Source: JALONO01 sp038209965
GTDB lineage: Bacteria > Bacteroidota > Bacteroidia > Cytophagales > Thermoflexibacteraceae
Direction: 5' to 3'
Assembly (NCBI GenBank): GCA_038209965.1
Contig: JBBQXF010000061.1
Location: forward strand, 1-29,346
Length of the DNA: 29,346 bases
A program made the translations under genes and the position numbers. Below are positions 15,560 to 24,384 of this stretch, in pieces. Numbering within the stretch: position 1 is the stretch's first letter; each line of letters starts with the position of its first letter. The notes under the pieces are model-generated. The model was not told the origin of the DNA. It did no database searches and worked only from the letters and a program-made list of their open reading frames with translations.

Positions 15560-16324
15560 CTATTTGGCCACATTGGTAGGCAATACTTTGAGCTTGATGT
15601 TTTTGAAACTGACCGGATCGCCATGGTCTTGCAAGCCAATTTTGCCCTTGGTGTGGGGAGTAGCGTAGCCCCATTTGGCAAATTTGCTGGCGGCGACATT
15701 CTGCTTCCACGCATCGTCGCCATAAGTATAAGCAACTACTTTGGTGCCATTGAGCCAGTGTTCGATCTGGCCATTGTTGACCACGATCCGGCCCGCGTTC
15801 CACTCGCCCGGGGTTTTGGCCGCCAAGGGATTGGGGGCGATCATGTCATAATTGGCCCCAGATTTCTGTACCTCCTTGAGCGGGGCGGGGTAGCCCACGT
15901 CGTCAATGAGCTGGTACTCGGGGGCAGTTTCGTAGGTGGTTTTGTGCTTGGGATCCTCGATGATGTAGTAAAACACCCCGCCATTGCCGCCCTTTTGGAT
16001 TTTCCAATCGAAGAGCAGCTCAAAGTTCTCATACTCGGCGTTGGTCACCAGATCGCCCGTTCCGCCGGGAGTGATCAAAACCCCATCCTCAATTTTCCAG
16101 CCCGAGGCGCTGTCTTTTAGGTACAGGTGCCAACCTTGCAGGCTCTTTCCGTCAAACAAGAGTTGGAAGCCATCGGCTAGTTCACTGGTAGTCAAAATGT
16201 TGTCGGTAGTCATTTGGGTGCTGTCTGCCGCCGCTTCCTTGATTTCGGGAGGTTGTCCACTGCTACCACAGGCGGTGAGCAAGGCTAAGCTGGCAATGCC
16301 GAGCAATTGTTTGGTAGTCTTCAT
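15560..16324 (-). CDS. DUF1080 lipoprotein (3-keto-disaccharide hydrolase family)
   Basis: The 254-residue protein begins with a lipoprotein signal (LALLTACGSS, lipid-bearing Cys19). It then shows a concanavalin-like DUF1080 domain with the family phrases FQLLFDGKSLQGWH, DGVLITPGGTGDL and YENFELLFDWKIQKGGNGGVFYYI. Further on come EYQLIDD, AGRIVVNNGQIEHWLNG and the terminal GKIGLQDHGDPVSFKNIKL. Studied members cleave 3-keto-glycosides made by periplasmic dehydrogenases. It should be anchored in the periplasm or outer membrane. ATG at 16324 gives MKTTKQLLG; an ATG four codons upstream (16336) is equally possible. Structurally it fits the exported TIM-barrel protein nearby. Confidence 0.94.
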   Translation of the reverse strand: MKTTKQLLGIASLALLTACGSSGQPPEIKEAAADSTQMTTDNILTTSELADGFQLLFDGKSLQGWHLYLKDSASGWKIEDGVLITPGGTGDLVTNAEYENFELLFDWKIQKGGNGGVFYYIIEDPKHKTTYETAPEYQLIDDVGYPAPLKEVQKSGANYDMIAPNPLAAKTPGEWNAGRIVVNNGQIEHWLNGTKVVAYTYGDDAWKQNVAASKFAKWGYATPHTKGKIGLQDHGDPVSFKNIKLKVLPTNVAK

Positions 16325-16522
16325 TTTGGTGATCATCTTTAAATGTGAAGCCCAATAGTAGGGAAATATTTCCCAAAAAACCCTAGCGACTACCTGTTAA
16401 TGAACAATCGACAACGGTTTGATGGGACAAATAAATTTTTTTATTAACTTGTCATAGTTTTGACCCGCAATGTCTTTTGTGGGATAATTGCGGATTATTG
16501 AGAATCACCAAAAACTTGTGTT

Positions 16523-17173
16523 ATGTTAGCCAATGATGACCAGTCCCTTTTGCTTCGCTGGAACAAAGACAAGAGTATAGACGCACTGGCGCGGCTCATC
16601 GAGAAACGCGGCCGGGATCGCAAGTTTTTCGCCATTGCCCTTCGCTGGACCAAAGGGTCGGTCGAAGACGCCCAAGATGTGTTACAAGAGGTTACTATCC
16701 TGATGCTCAAAAAAATAGCCGAGAAAGAATATGAATTGCGCAACGTAGATGGTTTGTATTATCGGTTCTTGTCCCGTTATGGTTATCGGTTCCAGCTCAA
16801 AAAGGCCGGCAAGCAATATGTGCCGCTAAAGGAACACCACAGCGTAGAGGAGTATTCATTGTCAAATCTGGAGATGCGCTTGTTGGAAGATTTGGAGCGG
16901 GGCATTATCCACGATCAGGGCCAGCAACAAATCTGGGATCTGAGCAAACAAGGCTATAAACCACAAGAAATATCTGACATTACCGGGCAAAAACCCAATA
17001 CCGTTGCCCAAATAGTATCGCGAATCCGCAAAAAACTGCGGGCAAAATTTGATACTCCAGCCTTAGTGGTGCTTTTGTTGTTGAATTGGCAATTATTGTC
17101 TGGCAAATCACAATCATTAAACAGTCCCTTTATTGAAGACAGTTGTACTAAACCAAATATCACGGCCCCATGA
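16523..17173 (+). CDS. Sigma-70-like regulator with hydrophobic C-terminus
   Basis: The 216-residue protein resembles a divergent ECF-type sigma factor. A region-2-like helix runs through SVEDAQDVLQEVTILMLKK (46-64), and a region-4 helix-turn-helix is seen in GYKPQEISDITGQKPNTVAQIVSRIRKKLR (144-173). Unusually, a stretch of about 15 hydrophobic residues (179-193, ALVVLLLLNWQLL) follows the DNA-binding helix, so it may touch the membrane. The stop overlaps the next start as ATGA, indicating translational coupling with the TM protein. By position it is the likely regulator of the downstream lipoprotein and CHAT-protease genes. The start is ATG at 16523. The sigma-like fold is well supported; promoter recognition is inferred. 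Confidence 0.82.
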   Translation: MLANDDQSLLLRWNKDKSIDALARLIEKRGRDRKFFAIALRWTKGSVEDAQDVLQEVTILMLKKIAEKEYELRNVDGLYYRFLSRYGYRFQLKKAGKQYVPLKEHHSVEEYSLSNLEMRLLEDLERGIIHDQGQQQIWDLSKQGYKPQEISDITGQKPNTVAQIVSRIRKKLRAKFDTPALVVLLLLNWQLLSGKSQSLNSPFIEDSCTKPNITAP

Positions 17174-18096
17174 AATCACTAGATTTTGAAACCTTGAGAG
17201 CCTTTGCCGAACAAAAAGTCAGGGTAGAGGTACTGGAAAGAGACCCCCAAGAGTCGGCTCAGCTTATTGCCCTGATCAAGACCCCGGAGTATCTGACCAC
17301 CGAACAGTTGATTGACGGGACGAACCGCGAAGCCTTGGAAGGCTTGCTGGAACTATACCGGATTATGGCACCCGACCAGGCCCACCGCGCGCTTAATCAA
17401 GACTTTGACCGCTTCGGGGAGCGGTTATCGGCCAAAATCGGAAATACCACCAAGCTATTAAAGTTCAAGGCCTCAGTTCGGCACGCAGTCAATTTTTCTT
17501 GGTTGGAAAAATACCTGCCCGAGCATGGTTTTTCTAAGGGGCTAGCGGTGGCCACCGTTTTTTCGTTGCTCATCTTTGCCGTTGGCATGGTTTACACCAC
17601 TACCCAGCTTACCCCTGATAAATTGTATTATTCCCATATCAAGGGCCTACCAGCCACTGGCTATCCCGATGGGATCACCATGGGCAACCCACAAGCGCCG
17701 ACCAGCACCTCGGTGGATCCGAACAGCCTAAAAGAAATGTACCGGGCGGGCAATTACGCCACTGTTTTGCGGGTGTACGAGAGCCAAACCCAACCTGATG
17801 TCGAAGACAATTTTTATGCAGGCTGTGCCTATTTGAATGAAGAACTGATCAATGCGCCCAAAGCAGTGGCCAGTTTGCAGCGGTCATTGGCCCAGATGCA
17901 AGAAACGGGCAATGATGGGCTGGAAGACGATGCCAAATACTTCTTATTGTTTGCCTACCTGCGCAACAATCAAGCCGATGAAGCCGATCAATTGTTGACC
18001 GAAATCCGGGCCGACAAAGCGTTTGCTTTCCGGCGCGAAGAATTGAACAGCTTTTGGTTCTATCTGAAAGTGAAAATCTTGAGCATATTTAGTTAA
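17170..18096 (+). CDS. Single-TM protein, candidate anti-sigma/tethering factor
   Basis: The 308-residue product has a helical, charged N-terminal region (1-122), one clear membrane helix (about 124-143, LAVATVFSLLIFAVGMVYTT) and an extracytoplasmic region. The last 120 residues of that region look like TPR-type helical pairs (EMYRAGNYATVLRVYES, EDNFYAGCAYLNEELINAPKAVASLQRSL, AKYFLLFAYLRNNQADEADQLL). The start overlaps the stop of the sigma-like gene by four bases, the arrangement usual for sigma/anti-sigma pairs. The N-terminus shows no zinc-type HxxxCxxC anti-sigma motif, so the anti-sigma role rests on context and topology alone. It could instead be a scaffold for the TPR-CHAT protein encoded downstream. 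Confidence 0.8.
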   Translation: MKSLDFETLRAFAEQKVRVEVLERDPQESAQLIALIKTPEYLTTEQLIDGTNREALEGLLELYRIMAPDQAHRALNQDFDRFGERLSAKIGNTTKLLKFKASVRHAVNFSWLEKYLPEHGFSKGLAVATVFSLLIFAVGMVYTTTQLTPDKLYYSHIKGLPATGYPDGITMGNPQAPTSTSVDPNSLKEMYRAGNYATVLRVYESQTQPDVEDNFYAGCAYLNEELINAPKAVASLQRSLAQMQETGNDGLEDDAKYFLLFAYLRNNQADEADQLLTEIRADKAFAFRREELNSFWFYLKVKILSIFS

Positions 18097-18115
18097 CCTA
18101 TTATTAGACCATCGA

Positions 18116-18991
18116 ATGATCAATTTCACTAAACTAAAACGGGTTGGCCTACTTTGTGGGCTAATGTTTACTTACAGTTTTTTTTCTGGCTGCAAATTAA
18201 TTGATAAAGCCCGCTGTCCAGATGTGACTATCAGCTATAAAGGTGATGTGGGGGACATTTTTTACCCAAATGTTGCCCAAGGAAACCGGGCAGCGCTCCC
18301 CACCCTGGATCCGGCCCCGATCGGGATATACACCATCGAGCCAGTGGATCTGGGCAATAACGACAAGGCCGACGTAGCCCCCAATATTCCCAATTTTAAT
18401 GGCACTACTGGCGGTTTTGATGTCAATAATCCCAATTTGGTGGCCGGGGTGCGCTACACCATTAAATTTCAGCCTTCCGACGATTGCTACAAATCCCGCA
18501 GTTATTCAGCCACTTTTTTGATCCAAGGATTGGCCTACAAGTCGGGGGTGTATGGGCCTGCCATCGCCACGCTGCCACCTACTTACAATGGGGATGGCAA
18601 AACGCTGTTGCCCACCGCCATTGGGGCAGCTTATAGTTTTGACCTCCAAGATGCCCGGCAAACGATCCTGCAAAGGGGCGATCGGGCCACTCCCAATGCG
18701 GTAGTGGTTAATCGCGACGCACAGTTGGATCTAAGGCGGATCCGCCAGTTTTTTAACGCCCAGCCCGCCCCAGCCCAACCTTTGCGCCTCAACATCGCCT
18801 ATAGTTTTACGGATGGCAATTTTCCAGTGGCTGTTCGTACCGCGGTGGAAGTTTATTATTTCCGTTCGCGCGCTGATATCCCCGCTGCTCTACTGGCTCG
18901 GGTAACGGCGCTGGCCCGGTTCCCGGGCGGGCGGGCTGAAGACACTTTTGTTGAGCGGCCCCCCACCATTATTATTGTCGATGTGCTCTAA
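18116..18991 (+). CDS. Lipoprotein of unknown function
   Basis: The 291-residue protein begins with a lipoprotein signal peptide ending SFFSGC (Cys26). No known domain is recognised. The mature part is rich in beta-prone, proline and aspartate-containing stretches, has two further cysteines (about residues 34 and 119) and ends with a hydrophobic TIIIVDVL. It begins 19 bases after the candidate anti-sigma gene, so it is very probably in the same operon, and it precedes the CHAT-protease gene by 157 bases. By context it may be a partner, sensor or substrate of that protease; the sequence alone does not show this. Confidence 0.75.
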   Translation: MINFTKLKRVGLLCGLMFTYSFFSGCKLIDKARCPDVTISYKGDVGDIFYPNVAQGNRAALPTLDPAPIGIYTIEPVDLGNNDKADVAPNIPNFNGTTGGFDVNNPNLVAGVRYTIKFQPSDDCYKSRSYSATFLIQGLAYKSGVYGPAIATLPPTYNGDGKTLLPTAIGAAYSFDLQDARQTILQRGDRATPNAVVVNRDAQLDLRRIRQFFNAQPAPAQPLRLNIAYSFTDGNFPVAVRTAVEVYYFRSRADIPAALLARVTALARFPGGRAEDTFVERPPTIIIVDVL

Positions 18992-19148
18992 TTGGCGGAC
19001 CGTCAATTGGTCGTTTGTGAATCTTCGCGTTGTGGCATTCCACTTTTATTAAGTTACTTCTTGCTCGCTTTAGCAATGAGACGGCACTTGTTTTGCTAAA
19101 AGTGACCGCCTTTCAACCGTACTACCCGACCTTTTTTCATTCGCTGCC

Positions 19149-22052
19149 ATGCAACAACTATCCAAATTACCGATCATCCCCTCCATAAGTGCGAAACTGA
19201 CCATTATCGGACTGCTGTTTTTTGCTGCACTCGCTCGGCCATTGGCCCAGAGCTTATCCAAGGACACCCTAGCCGCCAACCAGTATGTCCAGCAGGCCCG
19301 AAAGCTGTTCGATGCCGATGAATCAGCTGCGGCCAACGCCAAAGTCCTGGCCTATTGCCAAGATGCCCGGGCCATTTATGATCGATATCAGCTCAAAAAT
19401 CGGCAAAGGGCGGAGGTGGACGAATTGAGCGGGATCGTGGCTTTTACCGAGTCAGATTATCCCAAGGCCATTGCCCTGCTCAACGCTTCGGTGCAGCAGC
19501 GCAAACAGGCCCGCCCCACACTTAGCGACTCTACCTATTTGAGGGCGTATCGCACCTTGGGCGAAGTGTATTTGAAGACCAAAGATTACAACCAAGCCTT
19601 GGCCCAGTTCCTGCTGGCCACCGATATTGTCAAAAAATATCCGATGGTGTCCGGTTCGGTGCAACTCTACACCTCACTGGCAGTTTTGTATTTGGAACAA
19701 AACAATGTGGTGCAAGCCAATCGCTATTTGATCGAAGCCCGGCGGCGGCTCAAGATCCTCAAACCGAGGCTGAGCGCCCAAGAGTATGGTTTGGAAATCA
19801 GCGTTTCCAACAACAACTTGGCCCGCACTTTGGCCGAGCAGGGCAAGTATGACGAAGCAAAAACCATTTACCGGGAAATCATCAAAACCTACCCCAACAA
19901 AGATCTGCCACTGGCCCTGTATTACAACAACTTGGCCAAGGCCCACCTCGAGTTGAACCAGCCAGACAGCGCATTGCTGTATTTGCAGAGAGTTTTCACC
20001 GAGAAACTGCCCATTGCCAATAGCCCATACGAAAACGTGGTGCTGCGCAACATGGGCAAGGCGTATGTTCAACAAAAAGCCTTTGATCGCGCCCTGATCC
20101 AGTTGCAGGCGGCGGCCAAAAGTGCGGCCCAATTGCCAGACCGCAAACCCCTGGCCCTGGTCCAACTCGAACTGGCCGAGCTTTACGGGGCACAGTCCCA
20201 ATGGACAATGGCCCTGCAAGCCACCCAAAAAGCCATCATTGGATTGCACCGGGAATTTAAGGACGGCAACGTGGAAACCTTGCCCCCGCTCGGCAATGTG
20301 GCCTCGCCCGTCAATATGTTGTATGCCCTCCAAACGAAGGCCCGTTTGCAAACCCAAGCCTTCCCCTTGAGCTTGGGCAAAGCCCTGAAAACGTATGAGT
20401 TGTGCGTGTCTTTGATGGACAGCATCCGCAACGGGCACGAGCAGGAAGCTTCCCGCCTCCTGTTCACTTCGCGCATGTATGGTGTGTATGAGGAAGCGAT
20501 CTCGGTGGCCCATTCGCTCAACCAAAACGACAAAGCATTTGAATTTGCCGAGTTGAGCAAAGCCAATTCGCTCCGGTTTTCCCTGCAAAACAGCCAAGCC
20601 CGCAAGTTGGTGGATTTGGGCAGTGGGGAGAAGGCCCTGCGCCAACAAGTCAATCGGTTGCAGGAACAGATCGTAGTGGCCACCCAGTTGGGCCAAGCCA
20701 AGAAACAGGCCGTGTTGGACAGTCTCGGCGGACTGCTGGCCGATGCCGAGCGCGCCCACCAGCGCTACATAAAACAGATCGAACAGACCAATCCCCGTTA
20801 TTACCGACTTAAATACGCCAACCGGTTGGCCACGGTGGCCGATGTTCAACAATACTTAATGGATGACAAATCGGTATTGCTCGAGTATTTTCTGGGGGAA
20901 AAGCAGTTGTTTACTTTTGTGATTTCCAAAAAAGAATTTAAAGTACTGGCTATTTCCTTTGATCGCATTTTTGGGGAGCAATTGGCCAATATCTCGCCCT
21001 TGATCACCAACCTAAAGTCGAGCTACGAAGACCAGACTTTCCAGCCCGCCATGCGCTATTGGTACAATCAGTTGGTGAGACCCGCCGAGCCGTTCTTGGG
21101 CGACAACGTGCGGCGGATCATCCTCATCCCCGATGGGCCACTGCACAAGCTGCCGTTTGATGCGCTGATCAAACCTGATGGCCGCTACTTGGTGAGCCGG
21201 TTCATCCTTAGTCGCGGCTATTCGGCCACTATTTTGGCCGAGGCCAGCAAAGCGGTCAAGGGCGATACGGAAAGCTTTTTTTCGGCGCGGAGGCCCAATG
21301 CGCCCGCCGATTCCCTGTTTTTGGTGGCCCCTTTTGCCCGGGGCGACAAGCGGTACACAATATCTGGCAATCGGGATTCGTTGGAAAACCTGCCCTATAC
21401 CCAAGAGGAAGCCGACGGAATTCGGCAGCTTTATGGCAGCACTTTCTCGCTCTCGGTGGATCGCGCGGTGAAGGAGAATTTTCTCAAATCCTACCGCCGG
21501 TTTGGCATCATCCACCTCTCGACCCACGCCCAGGCCGATGACAACGATCCGCTGGCCTCCTTTGTGGCCTTCTACCCCCGCGAAAGCGATTCGCTGCGTA
21601 TTTGGCGGCTCTACACTCCCGAAATTTACGAATTGGATATGTCCGATGTGCGGTTGGTAGTGCTCAGTGCCTGCGAAACCGGTGACGGCGAAGTGCTCAA
21701 GGGCGAGGGCATATTGAGTTTGGCCCGGGCATTTACCTACGCGGGCTGCCCCAACCTAATAATGACCCTCTGGAATGCCAACGATCAAGCGGCCAAAAAC
21801 ATCAATTTGGCCATGTACAAGTATTTGAAGGACGGGTATCCCAAAGACGAAGCCCTCCAATTGGCCAAAATCGATTTCTTGGACACCCACGGAACCAACA
21901 CCAACCCGTATTATTGGGCAAATTTTGTGTTCATTGGCGACAGCACACCCATTTATCAAGCGGCCACTTCCATTTGGTGGTATGTTTTTGGTGGTTTGAT
22001 CATGCTCACCGCCTTACTTGTTTGGCTGTTCAAACGAAAAAAAGGCAATTGA
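19149..22052 (+). CDS. Membrane-anchored TPR-CHAT protease
   Basis: The 967-residue protein has a signal peptide (about 1-34) and a long array of tetratricopeptide-type helical pairs (about 45-430, e.g. YNQALAQFLLATDIV, YDEAKTIYREIIKTYP, PDSALLYLQRVF). A coiled-coil linker (about 495-555) precedes a C-terminal CHAT domain (about 610-930). The caspase-like dyad is present: His793 in HLSTHA and Cys842 in LSACETG, followed by the usual ARAFTYAG and LWNANDQA segments. One membrane helix (about 944-961) and a basic tail KRKKGN close the protein. Signal peptide plus stop-transfer helix place TPR and CHAT outside the cytoplasm. It is preceded by a sigma-like, a TM and a lipoprotein gene in the same direction. 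The protease target is unknown. Confidence 0.93.
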   Translation: MQQLSKLPIIPSISAKLTIIGLLFFAALARPLAQSLSKDTLAANQYVQQARKLFDADESAAANAKVLAYCQDARAIYDRYQLKNRQRAEVDELSGIVAFTESDYPKAIALLNASVQQRKQARPTLSDSTYLRAYRTLGEVYLKTKDYNQALAQFLLATDIVKKYPMVSGSVQLYTSLAVLYLEQNNVVQANRYLIEARRRLKILKPRLSAQEYGLEISVSNNNLARTLAEQGKYDEAKTIYREIIKTYPNKDLPLALYYNNLAKAHLELNQPDSALLYLQRVFTEKLPIANSPYENVVLRNMGKAYVQQKAFDRALIQLQAAAKSAAQLPDRKPLALVQLELAELYGAQSQWTMALQATQKAIIGLHREFKDGNVETLPPLGNVASPVNMLYALQTKARLQTQAFPLSLGKALKTYELCVSLMDSIRNGHEQEASRLLFTSRMYGVYEEAISVAHSLNQNDKAFEFAELSKANSLRFSLQNSQARKLVDLGSGEKALRQQVNRLQEQIVVATQLGQAKKQAVLDSLGGLLADAERAHQRYIKQIEQTNPRYYRLKYANRLATVADVQQYLMDDKSVLLEYFLGEKQLFTFVISKKEFKVLAISFDRIFGEQLANISPLITNLKSSYEDQTFQPAMRYWYNQLVRPAEPFLGDNVRRIILIPDGPLHKLPFDALIKPDGRYLVSRFILSRGYSATILAEASKAVKGDTESFFSARRPNAPADSLFLVAPFARGDKRYTISGNRDSLENLPYTQEEADGIRQLYGSTFSLSVDRAVKENFLKSYRRFGIIHLSTHAQADDNDPLASFVAFYPRESDSLRIWRLYTPEIYELDMSDVRLVVLSACETGDGEVLKGEGILSLARAFTYAGCPNLIMTLWNANDQAAKNINLAMYKYLKDGYPKDEALQLAKIDFLDTHGTNTNPYYWANFVFIGDSTPIYQAATSIWWYVFGGLIMLTALLVWLFKRKKGN

Positions 22053-22194
22053 TCTTATCCAATTTGTTGTTCAATACTGGTGAAAAACCATGAAGATGGT
22101 TGCCGTGAAACCAAGTCTCGCAAGTTTGCGCGGCCAAAAGCCCAATACCCATAGGATCAATGGGTTTGGCAGCAAATGGGGTGATCGGCTCAGA

Positions 22195-23418
22195 CTAATT
22201 TACCTCCCACTGGGGGAACGGATCGGCAAATGTGCCCTTGGCCAAGTAACGTTGGACTTCTTCATAGGTGAGCAAGCAATGGTTGAGCTCGGCCCGGATA
22301 CCCTCTTCATTCATGTCTTGACCGATAAACACAATCTCGTTGAACCGATCGCCGAAATTCTTGTCCCAGCGCGCTTCAATTTCCTTGCGGTTCTCGACAA
22401 ATGCCGGATAATTTATCCGCTCAGCAAAGGACATACTGGCCCACCAAGCCCCGGCCGGATCCACCCGGAGCGATCCACCGGCCTGCCCCCAGTTGAAAGC
22501 TTGCCGTTGGCGCGAAGCTATCCAGAACAATCCCTTGCTGCGCAAGATGGTTACGGGCCAATTTTGGGTCAGGTACGCCCAGAACCGCTCAGGGTGAAAG
22601 GGCAGTTTGTTTTGGAAAACAAACGAACGGATGCCGTACTCTTCAGTCTCTGGGGTGTGGACATTGGCCAGCTCGGTTTGCCAAGCGGCCGTTTGGGAAG
22701 CTGTTTCAAAGTCAAAAAGCCCGGTGTTGAGGATTTCCTGCGGGTTGATCTTGCCAAAACTGCTCTCCACGATCCGGGCAGCCGGGTTGAGGCTGTGCAG
22801 GATGGCTTTTAGTTCACCCACTTGCTGCGGCTCGACCAGATCGGTCTTGTTGAGCAGTATGACATTGGCAAACTCGATCTGATCAGTGATCAGGTTGACA
22901 ATGCTCCGCTGATCGGCCGTGTCGTTATTGTTCATTTGGCGGGACTGGATCGTATCGGCACTGCCAAAATCTTTGAAAAAATTGAAGGCATCCACTACGG
23001 TCACCAGGGTGTCCAAGCGGCTGAACTTGGCCAAGTCAATGCCTTTTTCTTCATCGATGAACGAAAAAGTTTGGGCCACCGGCAGCGGCTCCGAAATACC
23101 CGTGCTCTCGATGAGCAAATAATCAAACCGATTTTCGCTGGCCAATCGCTCCACTTCGAGCATGAGATCCTCGCGCAAGGTGCAGCAGATGCAACCATTG
23201 GACATCTCGACCAGCTTTTCTTCGGTTCGGGACAACACATTTTGCTGGGCGACCAACTTGGCATCGATGTTGACCTCGCTCATATCATTGACGATCACCG
23301 CCACTTTCAAGCCTTCCTTGTTGTGCAAGATGTGGTTGAGCAGAGTGGTTTTACCGGCACCCAAGAAACCTGAAAGCACCGTGACGGGCAATTTTTTTAG
23401 CGCAGCTTGTTTTTTCAT
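22195..23418 (-). CDS. CobW/COG0523 GTPase, putative zinc metallochaperone
   Basis: The 407-residue protein has a G3E GTPase domain with Walker A GFLGAGKTT (17-25), the metal-binding GCICC (75-79; Cys76, Cys78, Cys79), ESTG (104-107) and NKTD (190-193). A C-terminal CobW_C domain runs over about 265-395. COG0523 proteins with CxCC insert zinc into client enzymes and are often made under zinc starvation. The start is ATG at 23418. Upstream lies a perfect 17-bp inverted repeat overlapping the -33 region of a consensus Bacteroidetes promoter, as expected for Zur-type repression. No cobalamin genes are nearby, so a zinc role is preferred over cobalt. Confidence 0.93.
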   Translation of the reverse strand: MKKQAALKKLPVTVLSGFLGAGKTTLLNHILHNKEGLKVAVIVNDMSEVNIDAKLVAQQNVLSRTEEKLVEMSNGCICCTLREDLMLEVERLASENRFDYLLIESTGISEPLPVAQTFSFIDEEKGIDLAKFSRLDTLVTVVDAFNFFKDFGSADTIQSRQMNNNDTADQRSIVNLITDQIEFANVILLNKTDLVEPQQVGELKAILHSLNPAARIVESSFGKINPQEILNTGLFDFETASQTAAWQTELANVHTPETEEYGIRSFVFQNKLPFHPERFWAYLTQNWPVTILRSKGLFWIASRQRQAFNWGQAGGSLRVDPAGAWWASMSFAERINYPAFVENRKEIEARWDKNFGDRFNEIVFIGQDMNEEGIRAELNHCLLTYEEVQRYLAKGTFADPFPQWEVN

Positions 23419-23452
23419 GGTTGTTCCAATGGAAAATTTTCATTGTCAAGGG

Positions 23453-23504
23453 CAAAGATAGGATACCGGGTTCAATTATGCAACAAAGTTGCATAATTGA
23501 ACCC
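23453..23504 (-). promoter_or_regulatory. Promoter with 17-bp inverted-repeat operator before the CobW gene
   Basis: On the minus strand the -7 box TATCTTTG (23460-23453) matches TAnnTTTG exactly and lies 34 bases before the ATG. The perfect inverted repeat has arms 23468-23484 and 23488-23504 around AAA; its core is TGCAACAAAGTTGCA. TTG at 23483-23481, with 20 bases to the -7 box, can serve as the -33 element and lies inside the repeat, so a dimeric repressor bound there would block RNA polymerase. The target gene being a COG0523 zinc chaperone suggests Zur; this is inference. Confidence 0.7.
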
Positions 23505-23804
23505 GAAACGCGCCCGTTGCGCCATTTGCGGTTCGGCCTGATCTCAGCTGGCCACCCAGATCAGCCAGCCCACCACTTTGCCAAACTAGCCCAACCGAAA
23601 CCAGCTTCCCCTGCACCGGCAAAGTAAATGACTCAAAATCAAGGAAACCAACCCCCGTCGATGCCCGAAATCAGTTTCGGCTCAATGCGTGGCTGCCGGG
23701 TTGCATAGGGGCTTTTGTGCCCAGGACCAACCAAAAGCGGCCCAAAACAATAACTTGCCGACCATTTAAAGTAATTTCGGAACTTGCCCGTCCTTTAAGG
23801 TGCA

Positions 23805-24383
23805 ATGAGTGATCGCACGGAACCAAAAATGGCGGAAAAACCCAAACGGAGCATCGCCCAGACCGTCAAAGAATACGGCAAGCGGTTGTCGGGGTTTATC
23901 GGGGGCCGGGTCAGATCGGCCGAAGATGCGGAAGACATTTTGCAGGACGTTTGGGTGCAACTGAGCAGTGCCATCAACCTCGATGAGATTGAGCAGATGG
24001 GCGGCTGGCTATACCGCGTGGCCCGCAACAAGATCACCGACAACTACCGCCGCAAAAGCCCCAGCCGGATCGACGATCTGGCCTTTGCCGATGAGGAAGG
24101 AGAGCTGGATTTTGGCCCGCTCTTGATCGACGTGGCGGCATCGCCGGAGGCCGACTACCTGCGCGAACTTTTCTGGGAAGAGCTGATGCGCGCCCTCGAG
24201 GACCTGCCCGAAAACCAACGCCAAGTTTTTGTTTGGAACGAACTGGAAGACTTAACTTTACAGCAAATTGCCGACAAAACGGGGGCTCCCCTCAAAACGG
24301 TGATCTCCCGCAAAGGCTATGCGGTGAAATATCTCCGCAAGCGGTTGGCGCAATTTTACGAAGAATTTTTAGGTACAGACTGA
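23805..24383 (+). CDS. ECF-type RNA polymerase sigma factor
   Basis: The 192-residue protein has region 2 (about 20-85), with RVRSAEDAEDILQDVWVQL (35-53) and the region 2.3/2.4 stretch GGWLYRVARNKITDNYRRK (66-84). Region 4 (about 125-180) has LPENQRQVFVWNELEDLTLQQIADKTGAPLKTVISRKGYAVKYLRKRL. It follows the ECF layout without region 3. The next gene starts one base after its stop and encodes a small two-helix membrane protein, which may control it. The start is ATG at 23805; a second Met (residue 9) is possible. A degenerate 36-base motif just upstream recurs directly after the operon, so autoregulation is plausible. The regulon is unknown. Confidence 0.93.
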   Translation: MSDRTEPKMAEKPKRSIAQTVKEYGKRLSGFIGGRVRSAEDAEDILQDVWVQLSSAINLDEIEQMGGWLYRVARNKITDNYRRKSPSRIDDLAFADEEGELDFGPLLIDVAASPEADYLRELFWEELMRALEDLPENQRQVFVWNELEDLTLQQIADKTGAPLKTVISRKGYAVKYLRKRLAQFYEEFLGTD

Positions 24384-24384
24384 T

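Noticed and set aside
16455..16462. TAGTTTTG, a -7-like box before the sigma-like gene
   Set aside because: No TTTG or TTG lies at a suitable -33 distance (the nearest TTTG is 33 bases away), so a promoter call is not supported.
19674..20852. 392-codon minus-strand open frame
   Set aside because: It is antisense to the TPR part of the CHAT protease gene and has no protein-family features.
22090..22812. 240-codon plus-strand open frame
   Set aside because: It is mostly antisense to the CobW GTPase C-terminal domain and resembles no protein.
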